NCBI GenBank assembly: GCA_963826475.1
Contig: CAWGXC010000003.1
Span: 558,001 to 622,000 of the forward strand
DNA length: 64,000 nucleotides
Origin: RHKX01 sp963826475
GTDB taxonomy: Bacteria; Actinomycetota; Thermoleophilia; Solirubrobacterales; 70-9
Direction of reading: 5' to 3'
Shown here: positions 50,029 through 58,602 of the stretch, piece after piece
Layout: every line of letters begins with the position of its first letter
Numbering within the stretch: position 1 is the stretch's first letter
Program-made: the position numbers and the translations under genes
Notes under the pieces: generated by a model
The model's input: only the letters and a program-made list of their open reading frames with translations
What the model was told of the DNA's origin: nothing
The model's database searches: none

Positions 50029-51198
50029 TTGGCCCTCACCGACCCGTCAAAGCGCCTCGAGGCGATGCCGCCCTACATGTTCGCCGAGCTCGAGCGGAAG
50101 GTCGCCGCCAAGCGCGATTCCGGCATCGACGTGATCAGCCTGGGAATCGGCGATCCCGACATGGCGACGTACCCGCACGTCGTCGAGGCCATGCAGGCTG
50201 CGGTCGCTGATAACGGCAACCAGAAGTACCCCTCGAATCGGGGCCGTGCCGAGTACTGCGGCGCCCTCGCATCCTTCTACGAGCGGCGCTTCGGCGTCTC
50301 GATCGATCCCAAGACCGAGGTGATGCCGGCGATCGGCGCCAAGGAGTGCATCTACAACCTCTGCTTCGCCTTCCTCGATCCGGGCGATGCCGCGCTGGCC
50401 TCCGATCCCGGCTATCCCGTCTACACCGGTGGTCCGGTCCTGGCCGGAGCCGATGCGGTCGTGCTACCGCTCGTCCCGGAGCTCGGCTTCGCCCCCGATC
50501 TCGACTCGATCGACCCCGCCGACCTGGAGCGGGCCCGTCTGCTGTTCCTCAACTACCCCAACAACCCCACCGGGGCGGTGGCCCCCGATGGCCTGTTCGA
50601 ACGTGTGGTCGAGCTCGCTCGCGAGCACGAGATCCTCGTCGTCCACGACAACGCGTACTCCGAGACGACCTACGACGGCTACGTGGCCCCGAGCTTTCTG
50701 GCGACCCCGGGCGCCAAGGAGGTCGGCGTCGAGGTATTCAGCCTCTCCAAGGGCTTCAACATGACCGGCTGGCGGTGTGCGGCGATCCTCGGCAACGCTG
50801 ACGCGATCACCACCTATTGGCGCCTGAAGACGAACATCGACTCGGGGCTCTTCGAGGCCGTTCAGCTCGCCGGCGCCGCGGCGCTCGATGGGCCTCAGGA
50901 GCCGGTGGCGGAGATGAACGCGATCTACAAGCGCCGACGCGACCTCGTCGTCGATGCGCTCGGGGAGATCGGCGTGGACGTCGAGTCGCCGAAGGGCACG
51001 ATCTACGTCTGGGCGCCGGTGCCGGAGGGCTACACGTCCACCAGCTTCTGCGAGCACGTGCTCGAACAGGCGGCCGTGGTGATCTCTCCGGGGTCGATGT
51101 ACGGGCCGAGCGGGGAGGGGTTCTTCCGGATCTCGCTGACCGCTCCGGACGAGCGGATCACCGAGGCCGTCGAGCGGATGCGGGAGCATCTGAGCTGA
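50029..51198 (+). CDS. dapL: LL-diaminopimelate aminotransferase-like PLP enzyme
   Basis: A fold-type I aminotransferase of 389 residues. It has LGIGDPDMATYPHVVEAM, the NYPNNPTGAVAP motif, DNAYSETTYDG and the PLP-binding Lys241 in SLSKGFNMTGWR, all typical of DapL of the bacterial/archaeal (class 2) type. DapL converts tetrahydrodipicolinate directly to LL-diaminopimelate, replacing DapD, DapC and DapE. dapA, dapB and a dapF homologue elsewhere in this window agree with that pathway. TTG 50029 fits an AAAGGA element 14-19 bases upstream; other aspartate-type specificities are possible. Confidence 0.82.
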   Translation: MALTDPSKRLEAMPPYMFAELERKVAAKRDSGIDVISLGIGDPDMATYPHVVEAMQAAVADNGNQKYPSNRGRAEYCGALASFYERRFGVSIDPKTEVMPAIGAKECIYNLCFAFLDPGDAALASDPGYPVYTGGPVLAGADAVVLPLVPELGFAPDLDSIDPADLERARLLFLNYPNNPTGAVAPDGLFERVVELAREHEILVVHDNAYSETTYDGYVAPSFLATPGAKEVGVEVFSLSKGFNMTGWRCAAILGNADAITTYWRLKTNIDSGLFEAVQLAGAAALDGPQEPVAEMNAIYKRRRDLVVDALGEIGVDVESPKGTIYVWAPVPEGYTSTSFCEHVLEQAAVVISPGSMYGPSGEGFFRISLTAPDERITEAVERMREHLS

Positions 51199-51211
51199 GC
51201 TGAGCTGATTG

Positions 51212-52552
51212 ATGGGGGCTCCGATCGTCAGATACGTCCTGAGCGGCGACGCGCACATCGCCTACCGGACCCGAGGGACCGGAGAGCAGGACCTGTGCAT
51301 CATCCTGCCGAGCTTCGGCACGATCGAGCTGGTCACGGAGCCACCGGCCCGGGCGCTCGGCGAGGGTCTCGCCAAGTTCTCCCGGGTGATCTCGTTCGAT
51401 CGCCGGGGAGCCGGCCTGTCAGACCCGACAGCCGAGCCGGCCACGCTCGAAGAGCAGATGAGCGACGTGGTCGCCGTGCTCGACGCTTGTGGCTCGAATC
51501 AGGTCGTGATCATGGCTGAATCCGAGGGCGCGATGCTCGCGGTGATGTTCGCGGCCACTCATCCGGAGCGGGTCAGCCACCTCGTTTTGCTGCACCCGAT
51601 GGCACGGGTGGTGCGAGCCCCGGGGTACGAGGCCGGGTGGGCGAGCGAGGAGGTTCGGGAACGGGACCTGATCGGCCCGATGCTGACGCGCTGGGGCAAT
51701 GGCGAAAACGGCAATCTGGCATCCCCGGTGATGGCGGCCCGCGATCCCGCGTTCCTCGACTGGTGGGGGCGCTGGGAGCGAATGTCGCTGGCTCCGGGAC
51801 CGGCGTTGCAGCGGGCCACCCTGGTCGGGAAGCTCGATGTGCGGGGGATCCTGCCGCGGGTGCAGGCCCCGACCCTCGTCGTCAATCGCCCGGACGCGCC
51901 CGGCGTCGACTCCGGCCACGCCCACTACTTCGCAGAGCACATCCCCGGTGCGGAGCTGCGCGAGCTGCCGGGACGGGACACGATCTCCTTCGGCGACGGC
52001 CTACCGGCGTTTCTCGAGGCCGTCGAGGAGTTCACGCGAGGGGAGGTCGTGGAGCGCACGTCGCAGCGGGCGCTCGCGACGGTGCTCTTCACCGACATCG
52101 TCGGCTCCACGTCCCATGCGGCCGACCTCGGCGACAGGCGGTGGCGTGAGACGCTGGAGAGCCACGATCGGCTGACCCGGCAGCTGGTCGGCCGCTACGG
52201 GGGCAGGGCGATCAAATCGACCGGCGATGGGTTCCTGGCGACGTTCGACGGCCCCGCCCGGGCGGTGCGCTGCGCGAGTGCCCTCACCGCCCACGTCGGC
52301 GAGCTCGGGATCGAGCTGCGGGCGGGGCTCCACGCCGGCGAGATCGAGCTGATCGGGGCCGACGTCGGTGGGATGGCCGTGCACATCGGCGCCCGGATCG
52401 GCGCGCTCGGCGGTCCCGGTGAGGTGCTGACCTCCTCGACCGTCCGTGACCTCGTCGTCGGCTCCGGAATCGAGTTCAGGGAGCGTGGGGAGCATGAGCT
52501 CAAGGGCGTCCCCGGCACGTGGCGCGTCTTCGCGGCGGTCTCCGACGAGTAG
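51212..52552 (+). CDS. Alpha/beta hydrolase fused to a class III adenylate/guanylate cyclase domain
   Basis: A two-domain cytoplasmic protein of about 446 residues. Residues 1-270 are an alpha/beta hydrolase with the nucleophile Ser in MAESEGAML near residue 104 (elbow AESEG instead of GxSxG). Residues 288-447 form a class III cyclase homology domain: FTDIVGSTSHAADLGDRRWRE with the first metal Asp, KSTGDGFLATFDG with the substrate Lys and second metal Asp, and AVHIGARIGALG, where His replaces the usual Asn. The output is probably cAMP. It probably couples hydrolase ligand binding to cyclase output. ATG 51212 is used; a TTG lies three bases before. Confidence 0.88.
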   Translation: MGAPIVRYVLSGDAHIAYRTRGTGEQDLCIILPSFGTIELVTEPPARALGEGLAKFSRVISFDRRGAGLSDPTAEPATLEEQMSDVVAVLDACGSNQVVIMAESEGAMLAVMFAATHPERVSHLVLLHPMARVVRAPGYEAGWASEEVRERDLIGPMLTRWGNGENGNLASPVMAARDPAFLDWWGRWERMSLAPGPALQRATLVGKLDVRGILPRVQAPTLVVNRPDAPGVDSGHAHYFAEHIPGAELRELPGRDTISFGDGLPAFLEAVEEFTRGEVVERTSQRALATVLFTDIVGSTSHAADLGDRRWRETLESHDRLTRQLVGRYGGRAIKSTGDGFLATFDGPARAVRCASALTAHVGELGIELRAGLHAGEIELIGADVGGMAVHIGARIGALGGPGEVLTSSTVRDLVVGSGIEFRERGEHELKGVPGTWRVFAAVSDE

Positions 52553-52555
52553 GTT
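52550..52555 (+). promoter_or_regulatory. -10-like TAGGTT made from the cyclase gene stop codon, before gadB
   Basis: The cyclase stop TAG (52550-52552) begins TAGGTT, which ends six bases before the gadB GTG at 52562. Confidence 0.4.
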
Positions 52556-52561
52556 CAAAGC

Positions 52562-53938
52562 GTGAGCTCATCCGATTCGGACCTGCCGGCGCGCTACGGC
52601 AGTCGCTTCTTCGTCGAGGGGGTGCCCGACGCGGAGTTCCCGCAGACGGGAATGAGCGCCCGCGATGCCTACGAGCTGATCGACGAGGAGATGGCGATCG
52701 ACGGAGATCCCGCCCGCAACCTAGCGACGTTCGTGACCACCTGGATGGAGCCCGAGGCGCAGCAGATCATCGCCGAGAACCTCCATCGGAACTTCATCGA
52801 CCACGCGGAGTATCCGCGCACAGCCGAGATCGAACAGCGCTGCATCCGGATGCTCGGCGACCTCTTCAACGCGCCCGGGGAGGTTCGCGGCGCTCGCTGC
52901 CAGGGTTCCTCGGAGGCGATCATGCTCGCCGGGCTCGCCGCGAAGTGGCGGTGGCGCAACCGGCGCAAGGGGGCGGGCGCCACCGGTGATGAGGGCAAGC
53001 CGAACCTCGTCTACGGGCGCGACGTCCACGTCGTCTGGGACAAGCTGTGCCGCTACTTCGACATCGAACCGCGGACGATCCCGATGATCGAGGGGCGCTA
53101 CGTGATCGGTCCCGACGAGGTCGAGCCGCTGATCGACGAGAACACGATCGGGGTCGTCGGCGTGCTCGGCACGACGTTCACCGGTCAGGCCGACGACATC
53201 GCCGGGATCGACGCCCTGCTCGGCCGAATCCGCGACGAGCGCGGCCTTGACGTCGGAATGCACGTCGACGCCGCCAGCGGTGGCTTCGTCTGGCCGTTCC
53301 TGCATCCGGAGCAGGAGTGGGACTTCCGTCTCGACTCGGTACGGTCGATCAACGTCTCCGGGCACAAGTTCGGGATGGTCTATCCGGGGATCGGCTGGCT
53401 CGTCTTCCGCGAGCCGGACGACCTTCCCGAGGATCTCGTCTTCTATGAGAACTACCTCGGCGAGACAGACGCGACCTTCACCCTGAACTTCTCGACGGGA
53501 TCATCGATGGTCTTGGCGCAGTACTACAACTTCTGCCGCTTCGGACGGGATGGGTACCGTCAGATCGTGGAGGCGATGAAGCGAAACGCCGTCTACCTCG
53601 GCGACGGGATCGCAGCGACCGGGCGATTCGAGTCGGTCGGCGGTGATCCGCGCCTGCCGCTCGTCTGCTTCCGCCTCAAGGATCGGGATGCCGGTTACGA
53701 CGAGTTCGACGTCTCCGCTCAGCTCGCCGCCGAGCGGGGCTGGATGGTGCCCGCCTACACGCTGCCGCCGGAGGCGGAGGGGATCACGGTGATGCGAGCA
53801 CTCGTCAAGGAGAACGTCGGTCACGCGGCCGCGGGCCTGCTCATCGACGACCTCAAAGCCGCCCTGAAGACGCTCGACAGCAAGGGCTCACTGCATCCCC
53901 ACGACCGCAAGCGGGCTCAGCGCGGTCCCGGCTACTAG
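52562..53938 (+). CDS. gadB: Glutamate decarboxylase
   Basis: PLP enzyme converting glutamate to GABA with proton consumption, often in acid resistance. At 458 residues it has the GadB family pattern: FVTTWMEPEAQQIIAENLHRNFIDHAEYPRTAEIEQRC near residue 60, GARCQGSSEAIMLAGLAAKWRWR, HVDAASGGFVWPF and the PLP-binding Lys269 in NVSGHKFGMVYPGIGW. The C-terminal PAYTLPPEA region that closes the active site is intact. No antiporter gene is near, so the physiological role is not obvious. GTG start with a possible leaderless promoter. The stop shares CTAG with the convergent epimerase gene. Confidence 0.95.
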   Translation: MSSSDSDLPARYGSRFFVEGVPDAEFPQTGMSARDAYELIDEEMAIDGDPARNLATFVTTWMEPEAQQIIAENLHRNFIDHAEYPRTAEIEQRCIRMLGDLFNAPGEVRGARCQGSSEAIMLAGLAAKWRWRNRRKGAGATGDEGKPNLVYGRDVHVVWDKLCRYFDIEPRTIPMIEGRYVIGPDEVEPLIDENTIGVVGVLGTTFTGQADDIAGIDALLGRIRDERGLDVGMHVDAASGGFVWPFLHPEQEWDFRLDSVRSINVSGHKFGMVYPGIGWLVFREPDDLPEDLVFYENYLGETDATFTLNFSTGSSMVLAQYYNFCRFGRDGYRQIVEAMKRNAVYLGDGIAATGRFESVGGDPRLPLVCFRLKDRDAGYDEFDVSAQLAAERGWMVPAYTLPPEAEGITVMRALVKENVGHAAAGLLIDDLKAALKTLDSKGSLHPHDRKRAQRGPGY

Positions 53939-54921
53939 GCGGGCAGCTTGCCGGTTTCCCGCAGCGTGTCCGTGATCGTCGCGCGCAGGTCGCGCGGCTC
54001 ATAGCCGAGCTTCTCCTTGGCCTTCTGCGAGCTCGCCCAAAAAGTGACGCCATCGGTTGAGGTGACCAGCTCGCGCATGTTCGGAGGGAAGCCCATGAGC
54101 GGACCGACGATGGGGCCGAACGGGGCGATCGCTTTGATCAGGCCGGTCGGCAGGGAGCGGGAGGGAGGCTTGCGGCCGCCGACCTCGGCGATGGTCTGGA
54201 TGAGCTCACGGTTGTTCGTCTCGTCGCCGCCGAGGATGTACTGCTCGCCGATCTCACCCTTGTCGAGGGCCAGCAGGACGCCGGCTGCGACGTCCTCGAC
54301 GTGGACGACGACCATGCCGAAGTCGGGAAACGGAATCATCGGCAGCTTGCCGGCGAGGGTCTGATCAGCGAGATTGCCGAGCTGCGAGTGATCGTCGGGA
54401 CCGTAGACGCCACCCGGCTGGACGATCACGCAGGGAAGGCCCTCGTCGTCGATCATCCTGCGGGCGATCTGGTGCGCCTCGTACTTCGTCTGCTCGTAGT
54501 AGCTCGTGAAGCCGGCTCCGGGGTGCTCGTAGGTCTCGTCGACGACCTCCCCGTGGGTATCGCCGAAGGCCGCGACGGTCGAGATGTAGACGACGCGCGG
54601 GATGGCGGCTTCGAGGGCGGCCCGAAGCACGCGCTCGGTGCCCAGCACGTTGGCGTCGTGCATCTCGGCGTGACGGCTCTTGGGAATGCCCACCTCGTAG
54701 ATCGCGGCGCCGTGGATGACCGCATCGCAGCCCTCCATGCCGGCGGCGACCTCGGCGGGCGTCGCAAGCGAACCGATCACGACCTCGCAGCCCTGCTGCT
54801 CGAGCGCGCGGCCCTTCTCCGCCGAGCGGGCGAGAGCGCGTACGTCGTCGCCCCGTTCGCGTAGCTGCTTGACGACATGGCCGCCGATGAACCCGGTTCC
54901 GCCCGTGAGAAAGACTTTCAT
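53935..54921 (-). CDS. NAD-dependent epimerase/dehydratase (extended SDR)
   Basis: A 328-residue extended SDR with the Rossmann motif VFLTGGTGFIGGHVVKQL at the N-terminus, AVIHGAAIYEVG, YISTVAAFGDTHG and the YxxxK catalytic pair in YYEQTKYEAHQIAR near residue 142, then VIVQPGGVYGPDDHS. It is close to dihydroflavonol reductase/ladderane-type or sugar-nucleotide families; the substrate is unknown. TAGGGT on the minus strand lies seven bases before ATG 54921 and shares TAG with the stop codon of the upstream gene. Confidence 0.9.
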   Translation of the reverse strand: MKVFLTGGTGFIGGHVVKQLRERGDDVRALARSAEKGRALEQQGCEVVIGSLATPAEVAAGMEGCDAVIHGAAIYEVGIPKSRHAEMHDANVLGTERVLRAALEAAIPRVVYISTVAAFGDTHGEVVDETYEHPGAGFTSYYEQTKYEAHQIARRMIDDEGLPCVIVQPGGVYGPDDHSQLGNLADQTLAGKLPMIPFPDFGMVVVHVEDVAAGVLLALDKGEIGEQYILGGDETNNRELIQTIAEVGGRKPPSRSLPTGLIKAIAPFGPIVGPLMGFPPNMRELVTSTDGVTFWASSQKAKEKLGYEPRDLRATITDTLRETGKLPA

Positions 54922-54928
54922 GTGCCGG

Positions 54929-54934
54929 ACCCTA
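54929..54934 (-). promoter_or_regulatory. -10-like TAGGGT made from the upstream stop codon, before the epimerase gene
   Basis: On the minus strand the TAG stop of the secreted-protein gene (54932-54934) forms the first half of TAGGGT, followed by seven bases and ATG at 54921. Confidence 0.5.
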
Positions 54935-55423
54935 CCCGGCGTCGGGCAGGTCGAGCGCCGGGTTGCCTCGGTAATAGAGGGTTGCGGGGAGCTTGGAGTC
55001 GCCGGTCAGGTGATAGCTCACCGTCAGCGGGGAGGTCTGCCCGGACTTCAGGCCCACGTGCAGGCCGAGCCGCGAGAGCTCCTCGGACGGAAGCGGGCGT
55101 GGCTTCTGGAAGGCGCCGTAGATGCCGTGGGCGTAGGTGCCGAGGAACTGCACGCTCGCGTCCAGCTTCGCGCCGTCGGCATCGAGGACCTCGAAGTCCT
55201 TCGTCCCGGCCTGCAGGCCCTCCAGGGAGGTGTTGCGGACCGTCCCGTAGGCAACCCGGTCATCAGGGAGCTCCGGCGGGGTGAAGACCAGCGGCGGCTC
55301 GTCCCAGGTCAGAACCGAGCCGGTCCGCGGCGCCTCCTCCGAGCCGGTGACGCTCAGCAACAGAGCGACGCCTCCAGCAGCGAGGAGGATCACCACAGCG
55401 GCGATGGCGGCGCGCTGTCTCAT
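54932..55423 (-). CDS. Small exported protein of unknown function
   Basis: A 163-residue protein with an N-terminal signal or anchor helix (AAIAAVVILLAAGGVALLL) and a beta-rich domain: VLTWDEPPLVFTPPELPDDRVAYGTVRNTSLEGLQAG, then FEVLDADGAKLDASVQF, which resembles the extracellular FxLYD/DUF4352 type of immunoglobulin-like proteins but is not diagnostic. No cysteines are seen. It is 20 bases downstream of the beta-helix protein gene on the same strand, so the two are probably cotranscribed surface proteins. Confidence 0.7.
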   Translation of the reverse strand: MRQRAAIAAVVILLAAGGVALLLSVTGSEEAPRTGSVLTWDEPPLVFTPPELPDDRVAYGTVRNTSLEGLQAGTKDFEVLDADGAKLDASVQFLGTYAHGIYGAFQKPRPLPSEELSRLGLHVGLKSGQTSPLTVSYHLTGDSKLPATLYYRGNPALDLPDAG

Positions 55424-55442
55424 CGCTGCGGACGCGACCCCG

Positions 55443-57179
55443 TCAGGGCTTCGACGGGGTGATGAACCAGTCGCAGCCCGGTGGCATGTGCAGCTCCTGG
55501 GGATCCCAGGCGGCGCACGGCACGAGCGGACCCTGAACGGCGGGGTTCGAGGGTACGAAGGTGGGGGAGCCGGGACAGGTCACCAGCGGTCCGGCCGCGC
55601 TCGTCGCGGCAGCGCCATCGGGCCCGACGTTGCCCTCGAAGCAGTTGCCCTGGCCGCCGGAGTCCCAGATGAAGTCGTCGCCGTTGGGCTTGGGCTTGCC
55701 GTCGGGGCTGACGCCCATCACGTTGTCGAGGATCTGGTTGCCGCTGGAGGTGTCGTTCTGGTGCGCGGGGTCGTTGTCGTTGCGGATTGCCGCTTCCACG
55801 TTGAACAGCATCAATCCGTAGCGCCAGTTGTCGTAGAAGTGGTTCTTGTCGATCAGGTTGCGATTCGCGCCGGCGAGGAGTGCGCCGGTTCCCACCGGAA
55901 CCTGGAACTGCGGGCAGACGACGCTCCGCTTGCGCTTCTCGAACGGCGTATCGGTGCAGTAGGTCTGGCGCTGGTCGGTGAAGTTGTTGACGTTGTTCGA
56001 GTAGATCTCGTTGTCAGTCCAGTGGACGCACTCCTGGGGCATGCCCGGGTGGCCCTGCGCGAAGGAATCCGTCGACAGGCCCGCCGAGTTGTCATGGAAG
56101 CGGTTGTCGTGCAGGTAGGTGGAGTTCCCGGCCGTTCCCGAGTAGCCGAGCACGTTGCCGTAAGAGTTGGAGTTCTTGATCTCAGTGGTCGGCTCCCCGC
56201 AGGAGGCCCGGCTGCCCGGGTCGGTTCCGCAGGTGCCGTCGAACTTGCTGGCGTATCCGGCGGAGAGCCCGGTCGGATCGCAGCCCTTCATGTTCGAGCC
56301 GGGATAGACCCCCGAATCGCCGTTGCCGTAGGCCGTCACGTGGTTGTAGAGGCCGTGCACTGCGGTGAAGCTGAGGACGCCGTAGTCCTGGTTGTAGCGG
56401 GCGACGACGTTCTGGATCCTGAAGCCGTTCGTTTCGACGATGTCGATGCCGTTGAAGGCCGATTGCTCGACGAGCAGGTTGCGGATGACGACGCCGTTGG
56501 CGCGGTCCACCCGCAGCACGTCGAGCTTCTTGCGATCGCCGATGATCTTCACCTGCGTCGGCTTCGAACCCAGGCCCTCGATCTGCAGGTTGCAGAGCTG
56601 GTTGCACTCGGGAGCGATCGGGTTATCGGGGTCGGGCTCGGGGCGGGTGTCGCCGACGACCTCGATCAGGTTCTTGGAGTTGGGGCAGTTGACCTGGTAG
56701 TTGCGGTTCGGGCGCACCGGCGGGTCATTCGAGCGAGGGCCGGCGGGCGGTGGCGCCGAGTTCGAGAAACCCTCCGTCTCGACGTAGTCCTGTGCGCACG
56801 GCGGCTTCCCGAAGGAGCCGACCGCGATCCTCCGGCTCGGCTTCTCCTTGTACTTGCCCGGCAGGATGCGGATCCGGTAGCCCGACTTGGCGTCGTCGAT
56901 CGCGGCCTGGATGTTGTGGTGCTTGCAACGGTCGAGCTGCCTGAGCCGATGCTTTTCCCTCTTGCCGTCGAACGCTCGCTTGATGGCGCCCTTGGAGCCC
57001 TTGTTGCAGACGTAAATCGCCTTGCCGGAGTGCCGAACCGCGGGAACCTTGCTCTGGTGGAGATCGGGGAACGTCGTGGTGCGCTCGGGGTGGGCGGAGG
57101 ACAGCGATGGCAGCAGAACGACGATCGCGAGAACCAATCCTGCAACCAGCCCAACCCTGCGCGTAGAAGAGGCGTGCAC
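55443..57179 (-). CDS. Secreted right-handed beta-helix protein, cysteine-rich
   Basis: A 578-residue exported protein. It has a Sec signal (GLVAGLVLAIVVLLPSLSSAHP), a Lys-rich region, then a parallel beta-helix: consecutive segments RVDRANGVVIRNLLVEQSAFNGIDIVETNGFRIQNVVARYNQDYGVL and NGDSGVYPGSNMKG, HDNRFHDNSAGLSTDS, NEIYSNNVNNFTD repeat the N/D-rich right-handed coil pattern. Cysteines are spread throughout (for example CAQD, CPNSKN, CNQLCNLQ), suggesting disulfides. Family members bind or cut polysaccharides; catalytic residues are not identifiable here. The GTG start is preceded at six bases by TAGACT. Confidence 0.82.
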   Translation of the reverse strand: MHASSTRRVGLVAGLVLAIVVLLPSLSSAHPERTTTFPDLHQSKVPAVRHSGKAIYVCNKGSKGAIKRAFDGKREKHRLRQLDRCKHHNIQAAIDDAKSGYRIRILPGKYKEKPSRRIAVGSFGKPPCAQDYVETEGFSNSAPPPAGPRSNDPPVRPNRNYQVNCPNSKNLIEVVGDTRPEPDPDNPIAPECNQLCNLQIEGLGSKPTQVKIIGDRKKLDVLRVDRANGVVIRNLLVEQSAFNGIDIVETNGFRIQNVVARYNQDYGVLSFTAVHGLYNHVTAYGNGDSGVYPGSNMKGCDPTGLSAGYASKFDGTCGTDPGSRASCGEPTTEIKNSNSYGNVLGYSGTAGNSTYLHDNRFHDNSAGLSTDSFAQGHPGMPQECVHWTDNEIYSNNVNNFTDQRQTYCTDTPFEKRKRSVVCPQFQVPVGTGALLAGANRNLIDKNHFYDNWRYGLMLFNVEAAIRNDNDPAHQNDTSSGNQILDNVMGVSPDGKPKPNGDDFIWDSGGQGNCFEGNVGPDGAAATSAAGPLVTCPGSPTFVPSNPAVQGPLVPCAAWDPQELHMPPGCDWFITPSKP

Positions 57180-57185
57180 GCGACC

Positions 57186-57191
57186 AGTCTA
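57186..57191 (-). promoter_or_regulatory. -10-like TAGACT before the beta-helix gene
   Basis: On the minus strand TAGACT is followed by six bases and GTG at 57179. Confidence 0.45.
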
Positions 57192-57238
57192 CTTGGGGAG
57201 CCGGGACCGAGTTCCGGCACCCGCCTGAGCGCGGCTCC

Positions 57239-57244
57239 TACACT
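57239..57244 (+). promoter_or_regulatory. -10-like TACACT before hflX
   Basis: TACACT is followed by six bases and the GTG at 57251; no ribosome binding site. Confidence 0.5.
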
Positions 57245-57250
57245 GAAGGC

Positions 57251-58591
57251 GTGAGTGAAGGCGAAACCGACGAGGCGCCGGTGAAGGCGGCCGACGGAAC
57301 CGTCGAGGGTACGCCGGACCCGAGGGCCCGTCAGCGTGCGCTTGCGATCGGCGTTCTGACCGGCGAGCCGGGAGAGGATGCCCAACTCGGGGAGCTGGGC
57401 GAGCTGCTTCGCACCGCCGGGGTGGCGACGGCGGGGACCATGGTCCAGCAGCGCTCCGAGCCTGATCCGGACCGCTACTTCGGTAAGGGCAAGCTGGTCG
57501 AGCTTGCAGCTGAGATCAAGCTGCGCGACGCCAACCTGGTCGCCTGCGACGACGAGCTCGCCCCCCGACAGGAGCGCAACCTCGAAACGGAGCTCGGGGT
57601 GCCCGTGATCGACCGCACCGCCGTGATCCTCGACATCTTCGCCGACCATGCCAACAGCGCCGCCGGCAAGCTCCAGGTCGAGCTCGCTCAGCTCCAGTAC
57701 AACCTCGCCCGCATGCGAGGGCTCTGGACCCACCTCGAACGCCTCGGCGCCGGTCGCATGAACGGTGGAATCGGGACCAGAGGACCGGGTGAGTCCCAGA
57801 TCGAGACGGATCGCCGGCTCGCTCGCGATCGCATCTCGGCGCTGCGCCGCGATCTCCGCGTCGTCGAGCGCAGTCGCGAGACCATGCGGGCCGAGCGCGA
57901 CCGCTCCGCGATCCCCACCGTGGCGCTCGCCGGTTATACGAACGCGGGCAAGTCGACGCTGCTGAACGCGATCACAGGTGCCGGCGTCGGAGTCGGTGAC
58001 CGGCTCTTCCACACCCTCGACCCGGCCACGCGATCGTTCGAGCACGACGGCCGCCCCTACCTGCTGACCGACACCGTCGGCTTCATCCGCAAGCTTCCCC
58101 ATCAGCTCGTCGACGCGTTCAAGGCGACGCTCGAGGAGACGACCATCGCCGACCTCATCCTCCATGTCGTCGACGCCTCCGAGTCGGCGGCGACCCGCGC
58201 GGTGGCGATGCGGGCCGTTGACGACGTCCTCGAGGAGATCGGCGCCGGCGACACCCCGCGGCTGATCGTCTACAACAAGCTCGACCTGCTCGATGACGAG
58301 CAGCGCCGTGATCTGCTCGTCGGCAGCCGCAACGTTCACGGCGTCTCCGCGGCCCGGAGCGAGGGCATCGAGGACCTGCTCGACGCCGTGGCCGTGGCCT
58401 TCGAGGAGACGCTGACGGCCATGGAGCTGTTGATCCCCTACAGCGAGGGCGCGATTCTGAGCGAGCTCCACTCGGTGGCCGGCAAGGTCGATCGCGACGA
58501 GCACGACGACGGCGTCCTGGTCAGGGCGAGCGTCCCGAGTGCGCTCGCTCACCGGTTCGAGCGCTTCTCGGTCAACGGCACCTCCGCTTAG
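57251..58591 (+). CDS. hflX: GTPase HflX (ribosome-splitting factor)
   Basis: Binds and splits stalled 70S or 100S ribosomes. At 446 residues it has an N-terminal HflX domain (FGKGKLVELAAEIKL; LARMRGLWTHLERLGAGRMNGGIGTRGPGESQIETDRRL) and a G domain with G1 GYTNAGKSTLLNAITG near residue 225, G3 DTVGFIRKLPHQLVDAF, and G4 NKLD. GTG 57251 is preceded by a leaderless-type hexamer. Its TAG stop begins a TAGGCT hexamer upstream of dut. Confidence 0.95.
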   Translation: MSEGETDEAPVKAADGTVEGTPDPRARQRALAIGVLTGEPGEDAQLGELGELLRTAGVATAGTMVQQRSEPDPDRYFGKGKLVELAAEIKLRDANLVACDDELAPRQERNLETELGVPVIDRTAVILDIFADHANSAAGKLQVELAQLQYNLARMRGLWTHLERLGAGRMNGGIGTRGPGESQIETDRRLARDRISALRRDLRVVERSRETMRAERDRSAIPTVALAGYTNAGKSTLLNAITGAGVGVGDRLFHTLDPATRSFEHDGRPYLLTDTVGFIRKLPHQLVDAFKATLEETTIADLILHVVDASESAATRAVAMRAVDDVLEEIGAGDTPRLIVYNKLDLLDDEQRRDLLVGSRNVHGVSAARSEGIEDLLDAVAVAFEETLTAMELLIPYSEGAILSELHSVAGKVDRDEHDDGVLVRASVPSALAHRFERFSVNGTSA

Positions 58592-58594
58592 GCT
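58589..58594 (+). promoter_or_regulatory. -10-like TAGGCT made from the hflX stop codon, before dut
   Basis: The hflX TAG stop (58589-58591) begins TAGGCT, which ends eight bases before the dut ATG at 58603. Confidence 0.4.
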
Positions 58595-58602
58595 CAGCGC
58601 CC

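Noticed and set aside
55281..57254. Plus-strand frame of more than 650 codons opposite the beta-helix gene
   Set aside because: Val/Gly/Arg-rich translation without motifs, mirror of a minus-strand gene with a signal peptide and beta-helix pattern.
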